Positions 12,275 through 26,159 of a stretch of 64,000 bases of DNA are shown piece after piece. A model generated the notes under the pieces. That model saw only the letters and a program-made list of their open reading frames with translations. It made no database searches and had not been told where the DNA came from. The stretch comes from Cristatella mucedo (lineage: Eukaryota > Bryozoa > Phylactolaemata > Cristatellidae). A program made the position numbers and the translations under genes. Each line of letters opens with the position of its first letter. Positions within the stretch are counted from its first letter, which is position 1. The stretch covers positions 560,001-624,000 of the forward strand of contig WPIO01000026.1 in NCBI GenBank assembly GCA_009760855.2. The letters are read 5' to 3'.

Positions 12275-12979
12275 AGGGTAAGGATACAAGCATGTGTTTA
12301 TTTGCACGATATTGCTTTCAATAATTACATTTTGATGTCACCGATGTGGTACAATGCCTGAATATGAAGATGAGGCTTGCCGAGGGGGGCAGTTCTTACA
12401 GGTGAGTGGGTATTTTATCGCACAATGGGGTGTTGCCCACAATTTCTGCATGCTCTTCCCACAACTCTTCTACGTGCTCGAACATACGGTTTCTCATGCC
12501 CAAAACGCGATCGGATGCTCTACACATGCCTAAAGCGGCAGCCTCTCAGAGGCTGCGACGCTGCACAGTGCCTCGCCTCGTGCTCTATGAGGACTAGCGT
12601 GCACACGCCCTCACAGTGACTGGCAGTCAAGTTGGGCTTCGCTAAAAGCAAGCAGGGCTGTCGATGCAGTCAATTAATAACGTCAACCTTCCTAGGGTTG
12701 TCGAAGTTAATTTCGGCCGGCGAGGGCAAGGCGAAGTGACAGCAATCGGTGGCTCAGTTCGCGGCTGCTGTGAAATCAGCCAAACGAAGTCGGCAACCGA
12801 GCCTCCCCATGTCAGCACTCCAAACAGCAACCGATGCACACGATTGCGCCGTCCGCGCAGCAGGCGACTAGCTCACGTAGCAGGCAACTAGCGCTCGCAG
12901 CCTCGCTTGCACCGATGCTCACCGGATGTGTGCTGCGTGCACACGGCTGCCACCAGCTGCGCGGCCAGCGGCGGCATGT
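12275..12979 (-). other. SFXN5: putative SFXN5 3' UTR
   Basis: Inferred from the stop codon at 12980-12982 down to about 20 nt past the first minus-strand AATAAA. The part near the stop is GC-rich with several CpGs. No repeat family was recognised inside it. Its end depends entirely on the poly(A) signal call. Confidence 0.4.
12297..12302 (-). promoter_or_regulatory. candidate poly(A) signal AATAAA for SFXN5
   Basis: This is the first AATAAA on the minus strand downstream of the SFXN5 stop, about 680 nt away. A T-rich stretch (ACTTTTTTCAT) follows at about 12262-12272, as expected for a downstream element. The motif is common by chance. Confidence 0.4.
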
Positions 12980-13057
12980 TCACAGGCCTTTGTTGTAGAA
13001 AAGCGACTTGTCGGTGGTGCTCCGTCTGATTTCCGGCTCGAGCTCGTCGGTGGCAAT
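12980..13057 (-). CDS. SFXN5: SFXN5 last coding exon with NKGL-stop C terminus
   Basis: Reads IATDELEPEIRR then STTDKSLFYNKGL and TGA (12980-12982). Sideroflexins characteristically end in N-K-G-L after a short hydrophilic tail. The LEPEI block here matches the SFXN5 tail (from memory SQLEPEIA and YNKGL). The acceptor is GCTGCACACAG, in phase 0, as required by the preceding exon ending ...ISE. Together the six exons encode 178 residues, about the C-terminal half of a protein that is about 340 aa in vertebrates, with no frameshift or internal stop, so the gene looks intact. The 3' UTR continues to lower coordinates. Confidence 0.95.
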   Translation of the reverse strand: MATDELEPEIRRSTTDKSLFYNKGL

Positions 13058-13665
13058 CTGTGTGCAGCCATCATCGAGCAGCCATCAGCAGGGCGGCCAC
13101 CACGAATGCTCTTGGCCGAAAGCAGCGCCGAAAGCAGCCAGCCACAAAACTCGGGGCAGCAAAACTAGAGAGAACCTGGCCACCTCGACAGCCAGGCTGC
13201 AAAGGATTTCGGTGCGCCGAGTGTGTGACCAAGCGGCCATGGCCAAGGCAGTGCTGCTCGCATTCTCTGCTGCACGGGCGAGGTTATAAACCATGGTGTG
13301 GTCGGTCCGTTCCGGTTTCTGCTGTGGCGCCTGCCGCACGGATTACACCGAGCAGCCAGGGTGCACATGTCACACGAGAACCAACCCACCAACCAGCGCA
13401 CGGCATCGTGCTGACTGAAACAGTCGGCCGACAACTCTTGCTTAGACCTCAGCTCCAAACCGAGTCATCAGAGGGTGCTCCATGCCCACGGACGTCGGGG
13501 GGGGGGGGGGCAAGGAAGGGAGGAACCTTGGCGTCTCTTGTGGTCGCCTGACCCAGCAGAGGGTGAAAGCCTTACCCTGCGGAGGAGGGAAAGAGCAGCT
13601 ACCGTTGTACCCGGAAGCCACCGCTAGCGTCCATCGCTGTCGCCAGCAGCAGCCAGCGACGACTG

Positions 13666-13777
<112 letters not shown>

Positions 13778-14699
13778 CTTTCCAAGCTCATTCTCCTGAA
13801 GGCGCTCTGGCCCTTGACAGCCAACAACACATAATCAGCCACTTGCTTATTTGCTTATCTAGCACTGGATAGCTGTCACAGCATCAACACGCCAGTGGAC
13901 ACTGTTCGTCGGTGATAGTCGAGCAGAGGGGGGGGGGCACGACCGTGTTAGCTACCGAGTCTGCCAGCCAGCAGTCATTGTGACAGCAGCACAGTCATCG
14001 TGCCAGCGGTGCTGCAGATCGCAAGCAAGGCGCCACACCGAACCGAAGCAGCACCGGCCAGCCAGCGTGGCTGGCTGCCCGGTGCCACCGAGAAATGACT
14101 GCACATGCATTCCAGGAACTTGGCATTTCGTATATAATTATCCGATAATTGTAACCACTATCCCACACGAGGGCCCACAGCCGGCTGGACCTGGACGGTT
14201 GGCACCGGATTCCCCTGGGAGAGGCCGAGCAAGGCATCTCCTGCAGCACCTGGCTGGGGAGGGGGGCTGGAGCGCAGCACAGCTGCCAGCAGCGCCTGCA
14301 GAGCAGCGGCCGCACTCCGATGTAGCGCACCACTGGCCGCTGCCCGGTGGCGAGTGCTGCTGCTGCCACAGTCCTGGCAGACGCCCGATGAGTTGAACAG
14401 TGCTGCGCTACATCGTTTAGGCACAACAAATCTCCATTTCAGTACAACAACGATTAGTCTAGGCAAGGTCAAACAATTTAAAATGGCCGAATACTCGGCC
14501 GGATATATAGGTTGCCAGCAGCACTTCCTTATGCAAGCAGTGATGAAATGGCAGAGAGACAAAAACCGTGCAATGGTGCAGACTGGCCACCGGTGGGGTG
14601 AGGGAGAGGGTGAGGGTCAAATGCCGGCAAGACGCCAGAGCCTCGGCATGAGTTTTGCTGCAGCTACTGAGTAGATAGTAAAAAACAATAATAGTAAAA

Positions 14700-14870
14700 A
14701 GTTAGCTGATTCAACTACCTCATTTGTACGTTGCGGGAGAGCCTTAACGGCCATCACCAGGCTTGCAGTGGGCAATTAAGGATAGCATAGTGTAGTTCAT
14801 ATGCAGAGCTCGAACCCACGACCTGGGTGGTGAAGAGCAAACACCTCACCCCTGGGTGCTAAGACCACGG
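14700..14870 (-). repeat. SINE-B copy
   Basis: On the plus strand: GCTGATTCAACTACCTCATT, then AGCCTTAACGGCC, then CTCGAACCCACGACCTGGG. This is the reverse complement of the SINE-B tail, core and tRNA-like box B, in that order. Confidence 0.85.
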
Positions 14871-15532
14871 TCTAAGACGTTTCGTCACGGTTAACTAAAC
14901 CCCTGAGACAAAAAATGTACTCGTTTTACAATCCAGCTCTACGACACTGAGAGTAGAGCTGGGGCGGTGGCAGTTGTTGACACTCAGACGAGCGTCACAC
15001 GAGCGTCACACAAGCACAAGCGGCAGCCTGCAATTGATTCGACTGCTTGCATGACAGCTGGCAACTGTCCGAAGCCAGCTGGCTGCAACGGACCTCCATT
15101 AGCCAGAGCAGGCCCGGTAGAGCTAACAACAGGTCGGGGTCACTCGGGCAGCTGCATAGACATACCTAGACTGGCAGTCCCTCTGTGAACTTCTCTGTCA
15201 ACATAGCTGCCATATTTTGTTCGGTAATCCTCCATTACTGCCCCACTGGGCTGCTGATGGTGGACGTAGTAATTGCAGGTATCTTGAACTTCTAAGAAGT
15301 TATTTCGTGGTTTCCATTTGCAGCATGGTATTAAGACTAATAAAATATACATATGTGTATCGATAGGCAGATAAATATTTTGCAGCATTCTTGGTTCTCG
15401 CTGCACTCTTTCCTGAGACGGATACTTTGTGTTACTAGTTTCAGACGTATGCAAGCTGAGCGACGAAGACTTGGGATTTTGCCGACAGGTGGGACACAGC
15501 CTTAGTGGCTGTCGTAAGCACGTGGGATAAGT

Positions 15533-15566
<34 letters not shown>
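15533..15566 (+). repeat. 34-nt poly-G run
   Basis: An uninterrupted homopolymer of G on the plus strand. It lies in the sense-C orientation relative to SFXN5 transcription. Confidence 0.97.
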
Positions 15567-15568
<2 letters not shown>

Positions 15569-16255
15569 CAGCATGGGGAGGTTCGGCAAGCTACTTCGTC
15601 ATGTTCCACCGTGTAGCCACTTGGAGATCCTTGGTTATCAAACAAAATAAAACATAATTCTCCATTCCTTGTTCTCACTTTTTGTCTTCGATAATTAAGC
15701 ACATATTGTAGGAGCTCGTGGGAATGTTTCCTTTTTTGTAATTTCTCACTTTTGGTCTTGTTCAAATGAAGTTCATTTTTCAAGTACGAAATACATTTTG
15801 CCATTCATGTATACTGGTACACTCGCGAAGGGTGGACTCTCTTCCTATAGGTCAGCTAAGCGGGCTAGCAAGTCAGTAGCGACGTGCGTTCACATAGGTA
15901 ACATCCATTCAAATTATATAGGTTGGTTGTAAGCAAGGGAGCCGCCGGCCTTAGCCTGCAATTCCGGGAGCTCCTCAAAATGGCAATGGTCATGATCTTC
16001 GTGGAAGATAGCAGACAGTCTCCGAGCCCTCAAGCCACTGGACTACGCTGTGGAACACGAATATGGCAGCAAGTGCCGGTTTCTAAAATCCAAGAGATTG
16101 AGTCATGTGTCACCTTGCTAAAAGTGTCACTATGGCTCCCGGTCGATCTGCCGACACAAAGCACAATATTCTTAAGCTTATTTGCAAGGGCTGCCGTGGC
16201 TTGGCCGAATAATACCTAACTGCTCGTGCTCTGAGGTCCTTTCAAGATTATAAAG

Positions 16256-16418
16256 TGTATATATATATATATATATAATTCATTTGTATAGCACCCAAAG
16301 AGAACTTAATCACTATTCAGGTGCTTCACATATGCCACGGGGCTCGAGCCCACGACCTCGGCCAGACCTTGGTCAGGGTGAGCACCTTAATCACAGGACC
16401 AAACCAGCTCAGCAAGTA
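16256..16418 (-). repeat. SINE-A copy preceded by (AT)n
   Basis: A nearly complete copy. On the plus strand it begins with (TA)n at 16258-16278, then the L2-like tail (AGAGAACTTAATCACTATTC), then GGCTCGAGCCCACGACCTCG (box B complement) and the head to about 16418. Confidence 0.88.
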
Positions 16419-16429
16419 GTTGCTCCAGC

Positions 16430-16740
16430 TGGTCCTAGACTACAATATTCACGTATATGACATGATTCTTATGTGACATTATCTTCCCTGATGCCAACGC
16501 GGGCATATCCCTCGCTGCGGTCCTGCACTGCCATTTACATGCTACTCACCTCGACAATGGCCCACCTGTTCCAGCTGTGCTGCTCACTATCTCTTTGTAG
16601 TCTGAAGTTGCGCCTGTTGGCTACTTACTGTATAGGCACCAAAGACCCCTTAGCCTTTAATGAGCTACAGCTATAGACAGCTCTCCAGCATAACAGCCTC
16701 TTAGTTTTTGTGGGAAAGTACACGCAGTTGCAGAAGGAGG
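16430..16740 (+). mobile_element. LINE family C, decayed 3' end
   Basis: Collinear with 8700-8960 and 40160-40430: TGGTCCTAGACT, GCTACTCACCTCG, TGTTGGCTAC. The coding frame is lost. It sits between two SINE-A copies. Confidence 0.5.
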
Positions 16741-16837
16741 TACATAATAAATAATAAATAAATAATTCATTTATATAGCGCCCCAAGAGAACTTAATCTT
16801 TATTCAGGCGCTTCACATATGCCTCGGGGCTCGATGG
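16741..16837 (-). repeat. SINE-A, 5'-truncated
   Basis: An AATAA-rich end, then the L2-like tail (AGCGCCCCAAGAGAACTTAA) and the body up to GGGGCTCGA. The tRNA-like head is missing. Confidence 0.85.
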
Positions 16838-19800
16838 CCGTGCTTGGAAGAACCGTACCAGCTAATCAGTGCAATTCACCCACATCTTTCACAACTATCG
16901 ACAGCCACTGAGCCTGCAAGTGGTGAGTCCCTCGCGTCGGTAAACACCAGAGCTCCCTAACAGCCCGAGCCTGGCATCACGATACAGCGCTATGCATCTC
17001 AGGGATCAGCTTATCACAGGGAAGCACTGGGCAAATTTGTAATAATCACCTTAATACCCTACAGGTCTCGTCAATAGCCGGTGGCAGGATGCAAGAATCA
17101 ATAATGCTGCAACATATTTATCCTCATGGTACATGCTTCCGCAAATACACGTAAAAGCCGAATACCATGATGCACAAGGACACTACGAACCAACGTCTTT
17201 GAAGATCATGTTCGGTACCACAGTCTTCTGCTGGCTCTGCCTGCCACTTGCAAATGAGGTCTGGTTAGCCAAAACAGATCTGACAAGATTTTGCGAGGAG
17301 GGCTGAACCTTGCAGCACACTGACCAGCAAATTAACCGAGGGAGCTGCATGGCTGTACCAGCAGCTACGGAAGTGGTGGCCACCTCGCCTGTTTGTTAGG
17401 GGCACGTTTCTGAGAAAGGCTTGCCGGGCTGCTGGGTGCAGGTCGGCCTTTGCTAGGGGTCTGTCTCTAGCCGATGCAGAGATTTACTCTACCCTCCATG
17501 TACCCTGGCCCTCTCGTGTGTCGAACAAATTGGAGAAACAGTGGCACGGTGCAGGGTTAAAATTTTGGAACACAATAAAGAGCACCTACTGAAGCCACAC
17601 TCATTGGAACTTCGGTCGAATTTCTGCATGTAGCAATGGGCGATGGGCAGGTGGGGGGTCGGCCACGTTTGATGGCTCGGAGCTAGTTGCCAGTCAGTGC
17701 TCAAACCAGCTGACAAAATCGAACGAGGCAGACTGAGTGGCAACGCTGAGCGCTGCTGAGCAGTGAGCAGAGCGGCCTGGCGGTGGCTGTCGACACGGCC
17801 ACTGCTCTGCAGCAGCGATGGGTGCAGCGCCAGCCAGCGCAAAGCTGCCCGTAGGCAGCTCACGGTTCGTCGTGAACGAACAAGATGGCAACCGGAGCCG
17901 CACGGATCCTTATCGTTATAGCAAGTGGCATAATTTGACGGAGCACACAAAAAAGCGCCAGTTCAATTTGCGGGCCCAGCATTGTGTGGGCCGCGCTGAG
18001 TGAAATCCAAGCGCGCTCTAATGCATGTAAATGTGCTGCCCATGAATGGCAAGCAGACCGGCGTCCCCGGCGGGAGTCATAATGACCGCCTCCGGCGCCT
18101 ATTCAGCACCAACGGCTCCATGCATTTTCATTAGATACTATCTGGCACAGAGCAGATCACACCGGCACCGCGGCTAATGGCAAAACCTCGGTGCAGACAG
18201 TAGCCAGGGCCAGCGTAGAAAATCTTAGATTTCGCCTAGCCGAATGGCAAGTTTCAGCATAGCAACAAAGGGGCAGCAGCCATTCTATTTGATATTCTTT
18301 TGTGCCGTACTGTCGAGCCTCCATAATGTAAGCCCCGGTAAGCAAACACTGCTCAGTGTTCCACAATGGATCCATAACCGAAGTCATTAAACCGATTACT
18401 TCATCAAAGTGCCTACGCAGAGCGCGAAAATAATTCTCCACTATGGCACCGGCCAAATGGGGCGACCGACTCTGCTAGTGTGAAACATGTTGCACAGTTA
18501 TTTGGCAAGCTCATTTGGAATAATGTTTCTCGAGACAATGAGCCGCCGACTGCGTTAGGCAGCGCCAATCAGGCAGCCAAGTTCAAACTTCGATACTCGA
18601 CGCGATAGCATAGAAATGAGAACAATCGTGATTGTCGAAAAAACGGGTGCTTGCCACCGCTACCATGGCACGGCCGACTCGCGCTGCCTAGCACGCACAA
18701 TGCCCCTGCGGGCCTAATGGTGAGCAGCTTTGTTTCTGAGATGCTATCTGCCATGGCTTGGTGCAAGGCATAAACAGTTTACGACACTAAAAGAAAACTT
18801 AAATTTTTTAAATGATCAATTACAAACAGCTTTCACGCTACATTAGACAGGTATTTCCTGGCTATGGCGCAGCAGTCGTCGGCACAAGTTGGCGGGCAGC
18901 AAACTTAGCAGCAGCAGCAGCTACTCTACACCTGATATGGCGAAGGAGAGCGAAATTCGGCCAAGAAATACCACTCTCATATCCGGGTGCTTTCGGAGCA
19001 AGGTGCTTTGGGAGTCTCCCAAAAGTCTAATGCCACCTCGCCTTAAAATGCGGAAGCGAGGTCGGCAGCAATGCTACAATGGTGGACATGGCAACGCAGC
19101 AGCTGCATTCTGGGAGGGGCACTGTTGGGTCACCGGCAAAGCTGGCAGACTGATTACCGTGCAGTGCCGACTCCTGAGGGTGCGGCACCATCGAGGTCCA
19201 ACCCAATGGGGCAGACTTGTGCACCCGCACTGTTCTTTTGGCTGCCAACAATGGTGCTTACCTGGAGAATTTGCTAGAGAAAGTGTTGGGAGTTGCATCT
19301 CAGATGACTAACCCCGAATTCATTAGAGAGCACACGCAAAAGAGGCAAGCTGATGCAGTGTGCCTGGAGAGACGATGGACACGGCAGCCCCACTTCGTTG
19401 CTGCATCGTTGCTGGGCAGCCGGCCAGCAGCCACGTTGGCCGAAAGAGCCGGCACTGAGCCACCGTTGCGTTCCAACACCACGACGAACGCGACAGGGCG
19501 CCACATGCACTAGAGCAGTTCAATAGCAGGACACACCCGGGTGGCTGCCGACCCGGATAGCTTCCAGGTGCAAGTGCCCGGGCGGCCGACTCGGCGGCCA
19601 CGACTGGGAGCGCAAGCGAGTGGCGGGGCAAAGGCGCCGCTAGGGGCGCTCCGGTGCGCCCCTAGAGCACTCGCTCGGATAGTAGCTCGTGGCGAAAGAA
19701 GGGAGAAAGCTTTCGGGCAGCTGCACTAGCCAAGTGAACAGCTCTCGCGCCGAAGGGCTCGTGCAGGAGATGCACGCACGCACACGGAGTGCTGGCGGGC

Positions 19801-19959
19801 TGCACGAGGGTCGACCCAGCAGACTCTGCAGCCAAGCACGAAAAACCGGCCACATCCGACGGCAAGCAACAGACAGTGCACGCAGCTAGTGGCAGTCTGC
19901 CTTTGGGCGCCTTTGCTACTTGATCGTGCGACGAAAAGGAAAAAACTGATTTCACCTGA

Positions 19960-20105
19960 CTTAACTGACTAATTTATATAGCGACAGAACCGCCTCTACG
20001 GCTACCACTGCCACTTGCAGTGAGCGATCAAGGATAATCGGCTTCAGGACTCAAACCCACGACTTGGATTGCGAGCAGTGAGAACCTCTCAGCCTTCGCT
20101 AGGAC
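19960..20105 (-). repeat. SINE-B copy
   Basis: The plus strand carries the reverse complement of the tail (ACTGACTAATTTATATAGCG), the core (CCTCTACGGCTACCACTGCC) and box B (GGACTCAAACCCACGACTTG). Confidence 0.78.
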
Positions 20106-23100
20106 CCAAGAAGACAGCAGCAGCCACCAGAGACCAACTGTGGCGCGTCTACTGCCACAGGCTTCTCGCCAGAGGCTCGGCCGAGTTCCGGCTGTCCGAC
20201 ATTCCAAGCACTTTCATCCTTTGCATTCGCTGCACGGCCTGGTCGCAGCATGTGAGGGGGGTGAGTTATCAGCAGTAAGAGATATTTGCCCTATACGTGC
20301 ACCAAAAGGGATGGCAGCAAGAGCTGGCTCGTGCTCGACGGGAGATGCTAAAGGCAGGGTGGCGCATCCGGGTGGGTGACCACAGCCTGACGAAGGCCAA
20401 AGACACAGGGCACACTCGCGAGGCAGCACACCGCCAGCCAGCATCACATAGCGGCAGGCACCTGAGCACAGCAGTAATGGACAGTCAGGCCGAAAGGAAG
20501 GCACCGGTCGAGCGGGCCAACCCGTGCCGAAGACTGCCTAGGAGGCCTGAGAGGCGGCCGGGCAGCCGCCACTGCCGTGCAGGATCTGATTAATTACCAA
20601 TGAACAATTTGGCACGCTTCGGTGCAAGACCTTGCAACAAGACGGTGTTATTTCGGCAGCAATAGTTGGTAAATTGCATAATAAAGGGTGGTCAATGGCG
20701 GCAGGCGCCAGCCACAGCCGACTAGAAACTGTTTCAAAGACCTCGCCGGCAAATAGTTACAGGCATCATTCAATCCTAACAAACAGAAGTAATTCCGCTT
20801 TGAACGAATCTGAATTGAACCGATCCACAAACTCGTGCGCCCTCAAAGAGCAGCCTGCTTATTTGTTTTATGCCGCGCCACTTACAACAATCCAGACTAG
20901 TTAGACCGGCATAATAGAACCGGTGGGCACAGACGCGACTGGGCCACCGTCGGCCAGCTAGCTGTAAACATTCACGTACAAAGGCAAGCGTCTCTATGCC
21001 GGCTGCCGAAAACATTGCGCCGGTGTTTGCAAATTAGGCTGCCCGCAGCATCAATGGCAACTCGACAACGGGAGAGCGGCAGGTATCAAAGAGTGCCAAC
21101 AAAAGGAGCTTAATGTTCTTCGGAAGGAGCACAAGAAAATCAGTGCGCTTGCTTGCAGCCGGCGGCACGCTCATCCATAATTGTGCCGCCGACGCCGCAC
21201 ACGTTTCGTCGGATCGAGACATTGGGTGGCGGAGGCTGTAGCTTATTTATCCGAATCTAGTCTGAGCCGCTAGGCCACGGACCGCCTCCCTACAGCCTGT
21301 GCCACTTCCTTTTGTCGCTGGTACAGCCACTCTTTGAAGACGGTTAGTTTCACAGACGCCAGAGTGAGTTCAATGGCCGCTTTTGTCCGGCTGGGTAGAC
21401 GACAATCAAGATCGCTCCCTAAGAAGCAGCACCAATTCCACGGCTGCCAAACGTAAGACCTGCTGCTGCACCAGGCTTGCACCGTGTGACAGCCATCACG
21501 AGCATTGTTAGGCGATGGAGGGCAAACCCGAGCGAATGCTGCTCTGCTGCCCGACTGGCGTCCTTCGAAACTCGGCCACTAGGCCAGCAAGTGACATCGC
21601 TCACAAACCAATCGATGCTCAGGCGAAAGTGCACAGTAAGAAGTCGGTTACGTTTTACAATATTCGAATGCTATGATGCCAAGGGAGTTACGGGTTCTTG
21701 AAGGTCAATCCTGCCCAACAACGGTTCACAGCTCGGCACCCAAGTGACGTCGAATTATCACCCAAAACGATGCAATGAGAGCTAAGATCAGATTGGCTTC
21801 CAGATGAGCAGAGCAGTAGGCAGCCACAACCCGCTGCCAAGCCGCTAGCTGAAGCCAGGCCTCCAGCATGCGAAATTTGGGCTGAGACATAGAGCTACAA
21901 CCAGCCACTAGACCGGGCTTGTTGGCTGAAGACAATGACAAGTAGAATGACAGATGTAATTAAACGATGACAATGATGATGATGATCACGGTCATGACGA
22001 TGACAAACACTTGAAAATCTCACTACAGGCAAACAAACGAGGGCGGCTCTCACACCAGCACCGATTTGACCTTCACATCGAGGTTCCCAGCATAAGTCAG
22101 GCGGGCAGCAGGATCTTGACGAAGGTGCACAGTTAAGATTTTTCCAGAGTTAGAATGAATCTTGACTTTGTTGGATCACATCTCGATAAGGCCATAGCAA
22201 TGCTCGGAAGGAGGTTCTAGTGAAGCTTTCAGTCAGCATGAGTGAGATATAAAGTAATAATAATAAATGCAATATTCAGGGCTGTTGACCTCTAGGCTTC
22301 GAGTCAGGTAGTTCAGCAGTGCTCTGGATGTCATAAAAGAGTTGGTGTTTGTAATGACTGGTGCTGGATACATGTAGACCTCCGTGGCTATCGAATAGAC
22401 TGTTCTACGCTGCGGACATGGGCTTACTGAGTAAAGTAGAAAAGTAATTAGTGCAGGTTGTTCCACTACCGTCTGCATGCATGCATGCGTGCATCGTTGC
22501 TTCACCTACAAGTCGCTTGCTATGATGATATGAGGTTATGGTGTCACTGGTATTTGTCGCCAGTCGGCAAATACTCGCACCACAAGGAACTACCAGAGAT
22601 GTGTTTGTGGCCTAGAGACATCAGTGCTAAAGCAGCTACAGCGTATTTGAAAGCAAAGCAACTAAGAGGAGGTGGCACCAGGAAAGATTTCCTTGGGCAA
22701 GACTCCGGGACCAAAGGGAAGAGGAATATGCTTGCCATGAGTGGTTGGCTCTGGCAGCCTAAACTTTTAAAAGGCTTGGTGCCTCTACAAAGAACTCGTG
22801 GCTACAACAATGCAATGCCCAGTTTGTTCGACGATCAATGTCGATATACGAAACCGCTCTGGCCCATGATAACAATGCACACAGGATACAATGCCAAGTT
22901 CATTAAAGTATGCATTCGCAATACTAAACAGCATTCCTTGCAGTGAGGACCATGAATCAAATAAGCACCGCAGTCACCCGTTGTGTTCAAGCAGAGGCAT
23001 AGGCTGAACTGAGCTAGGAAAGTCACCCGTGCGTTTCCCGGGCTAAGTCCAGCCCAATAGGGTTGTGGGGGAGAGACAGTTGGTCAGCATTTTGTCAGTT

Positions 23101-23501
23101 CTTGGTTGGCATATTGGGAAAAAACTCTATCAAATCACTGAATGAAAACGAGTTTCAATTTTTCAATCGACCAGAGACAGGCACGTAGCGGTAAGCAACG
23201 ACCAAGGGTCAAATGTTAAGGTTTAGACTTCAGCCGGACTCCTGCAATGGGCAATTCGAACTGCCCGTGTTCCACAGGGCAGGGAGCAGCAACGCCTACT
23301 GATCTCTCAGATTGCTGTCCTGCCCAAGGTACCATCACTCTGAGGACAAGAATTGTGACACAGAAAAACCTGCGAACCCTTTAATTCGCGTAGCAGTGAG
23401 TTAAGCAAGCGAGTTAGGTCACACTCTTCTTCAACAGCTTCAAGGCCAAGCCTGGTCGCTTCATTGGCAAGCAGCTCCCAGCAGCAAGCAGCCACCCCAG
23501 G

Positions 23502-23651
<150 letters not shown>

Positions 23652-25379
23652 AACCTGGGAGTTTGAGTAGCGCCATCCAGACATCGGATGTCAGCACTGT
23701 CAGTGTGAGCAGCCCACTTGCGGGTTTGCCCCCCTCACTACCCGGTGAGCCTGCCGAAGCCCCACACATTCACATCAAAGACCGGCAATCTTCGAGGAAT
23801 CACAAAAGCCCGAGAGAGTGAGACTGAGCAAGCGACTATAATTAGAAGGGAGATTGCCTGCTAGATCTGGAATTCGACAAGCATTTTACAGAGGCATTAG
23901 CAGTCACGGGCATGGGCAGCGTTCCTTTGACGCACAGCTACAAAGCTAGGGAGGCGCTTAGGTCACCAGCCGCAGCAGCGCCTTTCATGCGCTCACAGCT
24001 GGGGGTCATGTGGCTATCGGAGGCCGGCCAGAGCACAAGCTGGCACGCGCCCAAGCACTGCCAGGCGCGCCACAGGTCAGAGTAACCGGTGCTGCAATAT
24101 ACACGGCGCAGTGAGATTGTGGCTCATCATCAGCAGGCGAGCAGAGAAGAGACAAGCTCAAGCTCTCAAGCTCGGCTGCAGAGCTCCGCCGCCAAAGAGT
24201 GGGTCCGAACTAACAAGAGCCCCGGTTCTGCAATACCTATGCCAAGCTTCGACTGCAACAGCAGTTGATATGGAGACGCAAATTGGCTGGTAAAAGCTTT
24301 ACTTCGCCCATCATTCTTGCTGTTCCGCATTAAAACCGATGCTATTTAGCTAGACGAGTACAGTGAAATGCACACGACATTGAATGCGCTCATACTTCTT
24401 TATTAGACCGCACCACCACTTCATATGTCGCGTGTGACTTTCCAACTATCAACCTTCACCTTCTACATCCATGGGAGATGCCTGGTCGTGGTAGGCAGGT
24501 GGTAATGTGCTAATCAGAGCTGAACCGTCAACCAGGAAGAGCTGCCGGAGCAGCAGCCACAGCTGCAGCTGAGTGCCATGCCCCCTCCCTAGTGACGCAT
24601 GCAGAAAATGTCACTACCAAATAGAATGCAAGTCGCTTTATCTTCTGCTGCTGTCAAGCAAGCATCATACGTGCTGCTGGCAGCAGTCACAAGTAATCGA
24701 AGCAGTATGGATCGTGGCAAAGACAGACAGAATGGGGATTTACCGGCAAACCAAATTGGTTTCTTGTGTCGACATGCTTTTCTCACTCTCAACCCGATTG
24801 ATCTCGGTCGAATGATCGTGGTCGACTTCGGCGCTGAGAACTATGAATGCATGCTGCCCTCTCTGCCACGAGCAACCGGCGAATGGGGCAAGCATGCTCA
24901 TCGTAATGGACCGACACTGGCCAGGGCTGGCTGCTATTAGTGAATGCCGGCCTCACTTCTGCGGCAGCCAGCGTCGGAAGTGAGTCTTCACACAAGTTCC
25001 TCGGTCTGACGAGACCGAGTCAGGCGCCACAGCATGCTGCAGAGAGTCAGCATCATGATTGTCGCCAGAGGGCGCCCGAGTACCGAATGGCAAACTGCCT
25101 TCATCGATGAGATGTCGTGCTGATTGGAAGGATGCTTCACCTGTGACAGCTTTGTCGGCAGACAGGCAGGTTATCTGTGTGTTTCCCAATTCCTCGAGGT
25201 GACAATGTGGCCCAATCGGTAGCCACCACCTCCTGGTCATCTCCATTTACAGCTCGAGTGCACCAACCATGAGCACACCAAGCACAAGAACATGTGGGCC
25301 CAAGCAAAGCTGAACTCAAATCCCATCCCATTCGTCAAGGATGAAAATTCAATTATTTTCAATCCTCAACCCATCAACC

Positions 25380-25525
25380 CTCTGGTTTTCAATACCAGGC
25401 TTAACGACCCAGGTCGCAGGTTCGATTTCTGCAACAGCATGCAGTTCTTTATAGCCACTGCATGCCGAGTGAAAGCTGTTAAGGTTCTTCTGCCGCTGCA
25501 GCCAAATTTGCAGACCTTAATTTTT
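25380..25525 (+). repeat. SINE-B, divergent copy
   Basis: CGACCCAGGTCGCAGGTTCGA (box B region), then a modified GCACTGC core, then GTTAAGGTTCTTCTGCCGCT. It is older than the other copies. Confidence 0.65.
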
Positions 25526-26159
25526 CATCTGCTGCACTCACAAATAAAGCAATTAATTGGTCAGGTATCAGCTAGGTTCGTGAGAGGCAGCACAAGTGAT
25601 GAAATCTGTAAGCCTGCCGGGAGGGGGGGATAAAGGATGATTACCGTCGTCAAGATGAGTCAACTCAGCAATTTTACAATCGACCGAGAGATTCAAGCAA
25701 AGCAAGCTGGATAGCCTCATTTTTCAGTTGGCATTGCCGACAATACTCATTTAGCAAAATGGCAGCACTGCCAGGAGGCATTACAGCTGTCACCTGCATC
25801 ACGGTTGAGTCACACACAATATGAGCATTCCTTGGCCACTGCTCTGGCTCTCCATAGCTATGCAGCAGCAGGGACCCAGCAGCAGCTCACGAGCAATCAC
25901 TAACGTTTACTAAACAAGGATGTGACGGAAAGAGGCGCCAAGAAATCTGGGGCTGCTACCACTGCCTCCATCGCCACCTTGGCTGCCATGACTGCTTCGA
26001 GGGGCAGCAGCCGAACTCCGGTAGGCTGGGCACTTCCCTGGCCTACGTTCAGTCGTCTTGACTTGTCAAAACCGACACTACTAGTGCAGCAATGTTGAAA
26101 TGGCTGGCAGGCACTCGGGTAAAAGCATAGTCTAGCTTCAATAGACAAATACTTTTGAT

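Noticed and set aside
22458-22946. 162-residue plus-strand open frame
   Set aside because: No similarity to a known family by eye; antisense within the last SFXN5 intron.
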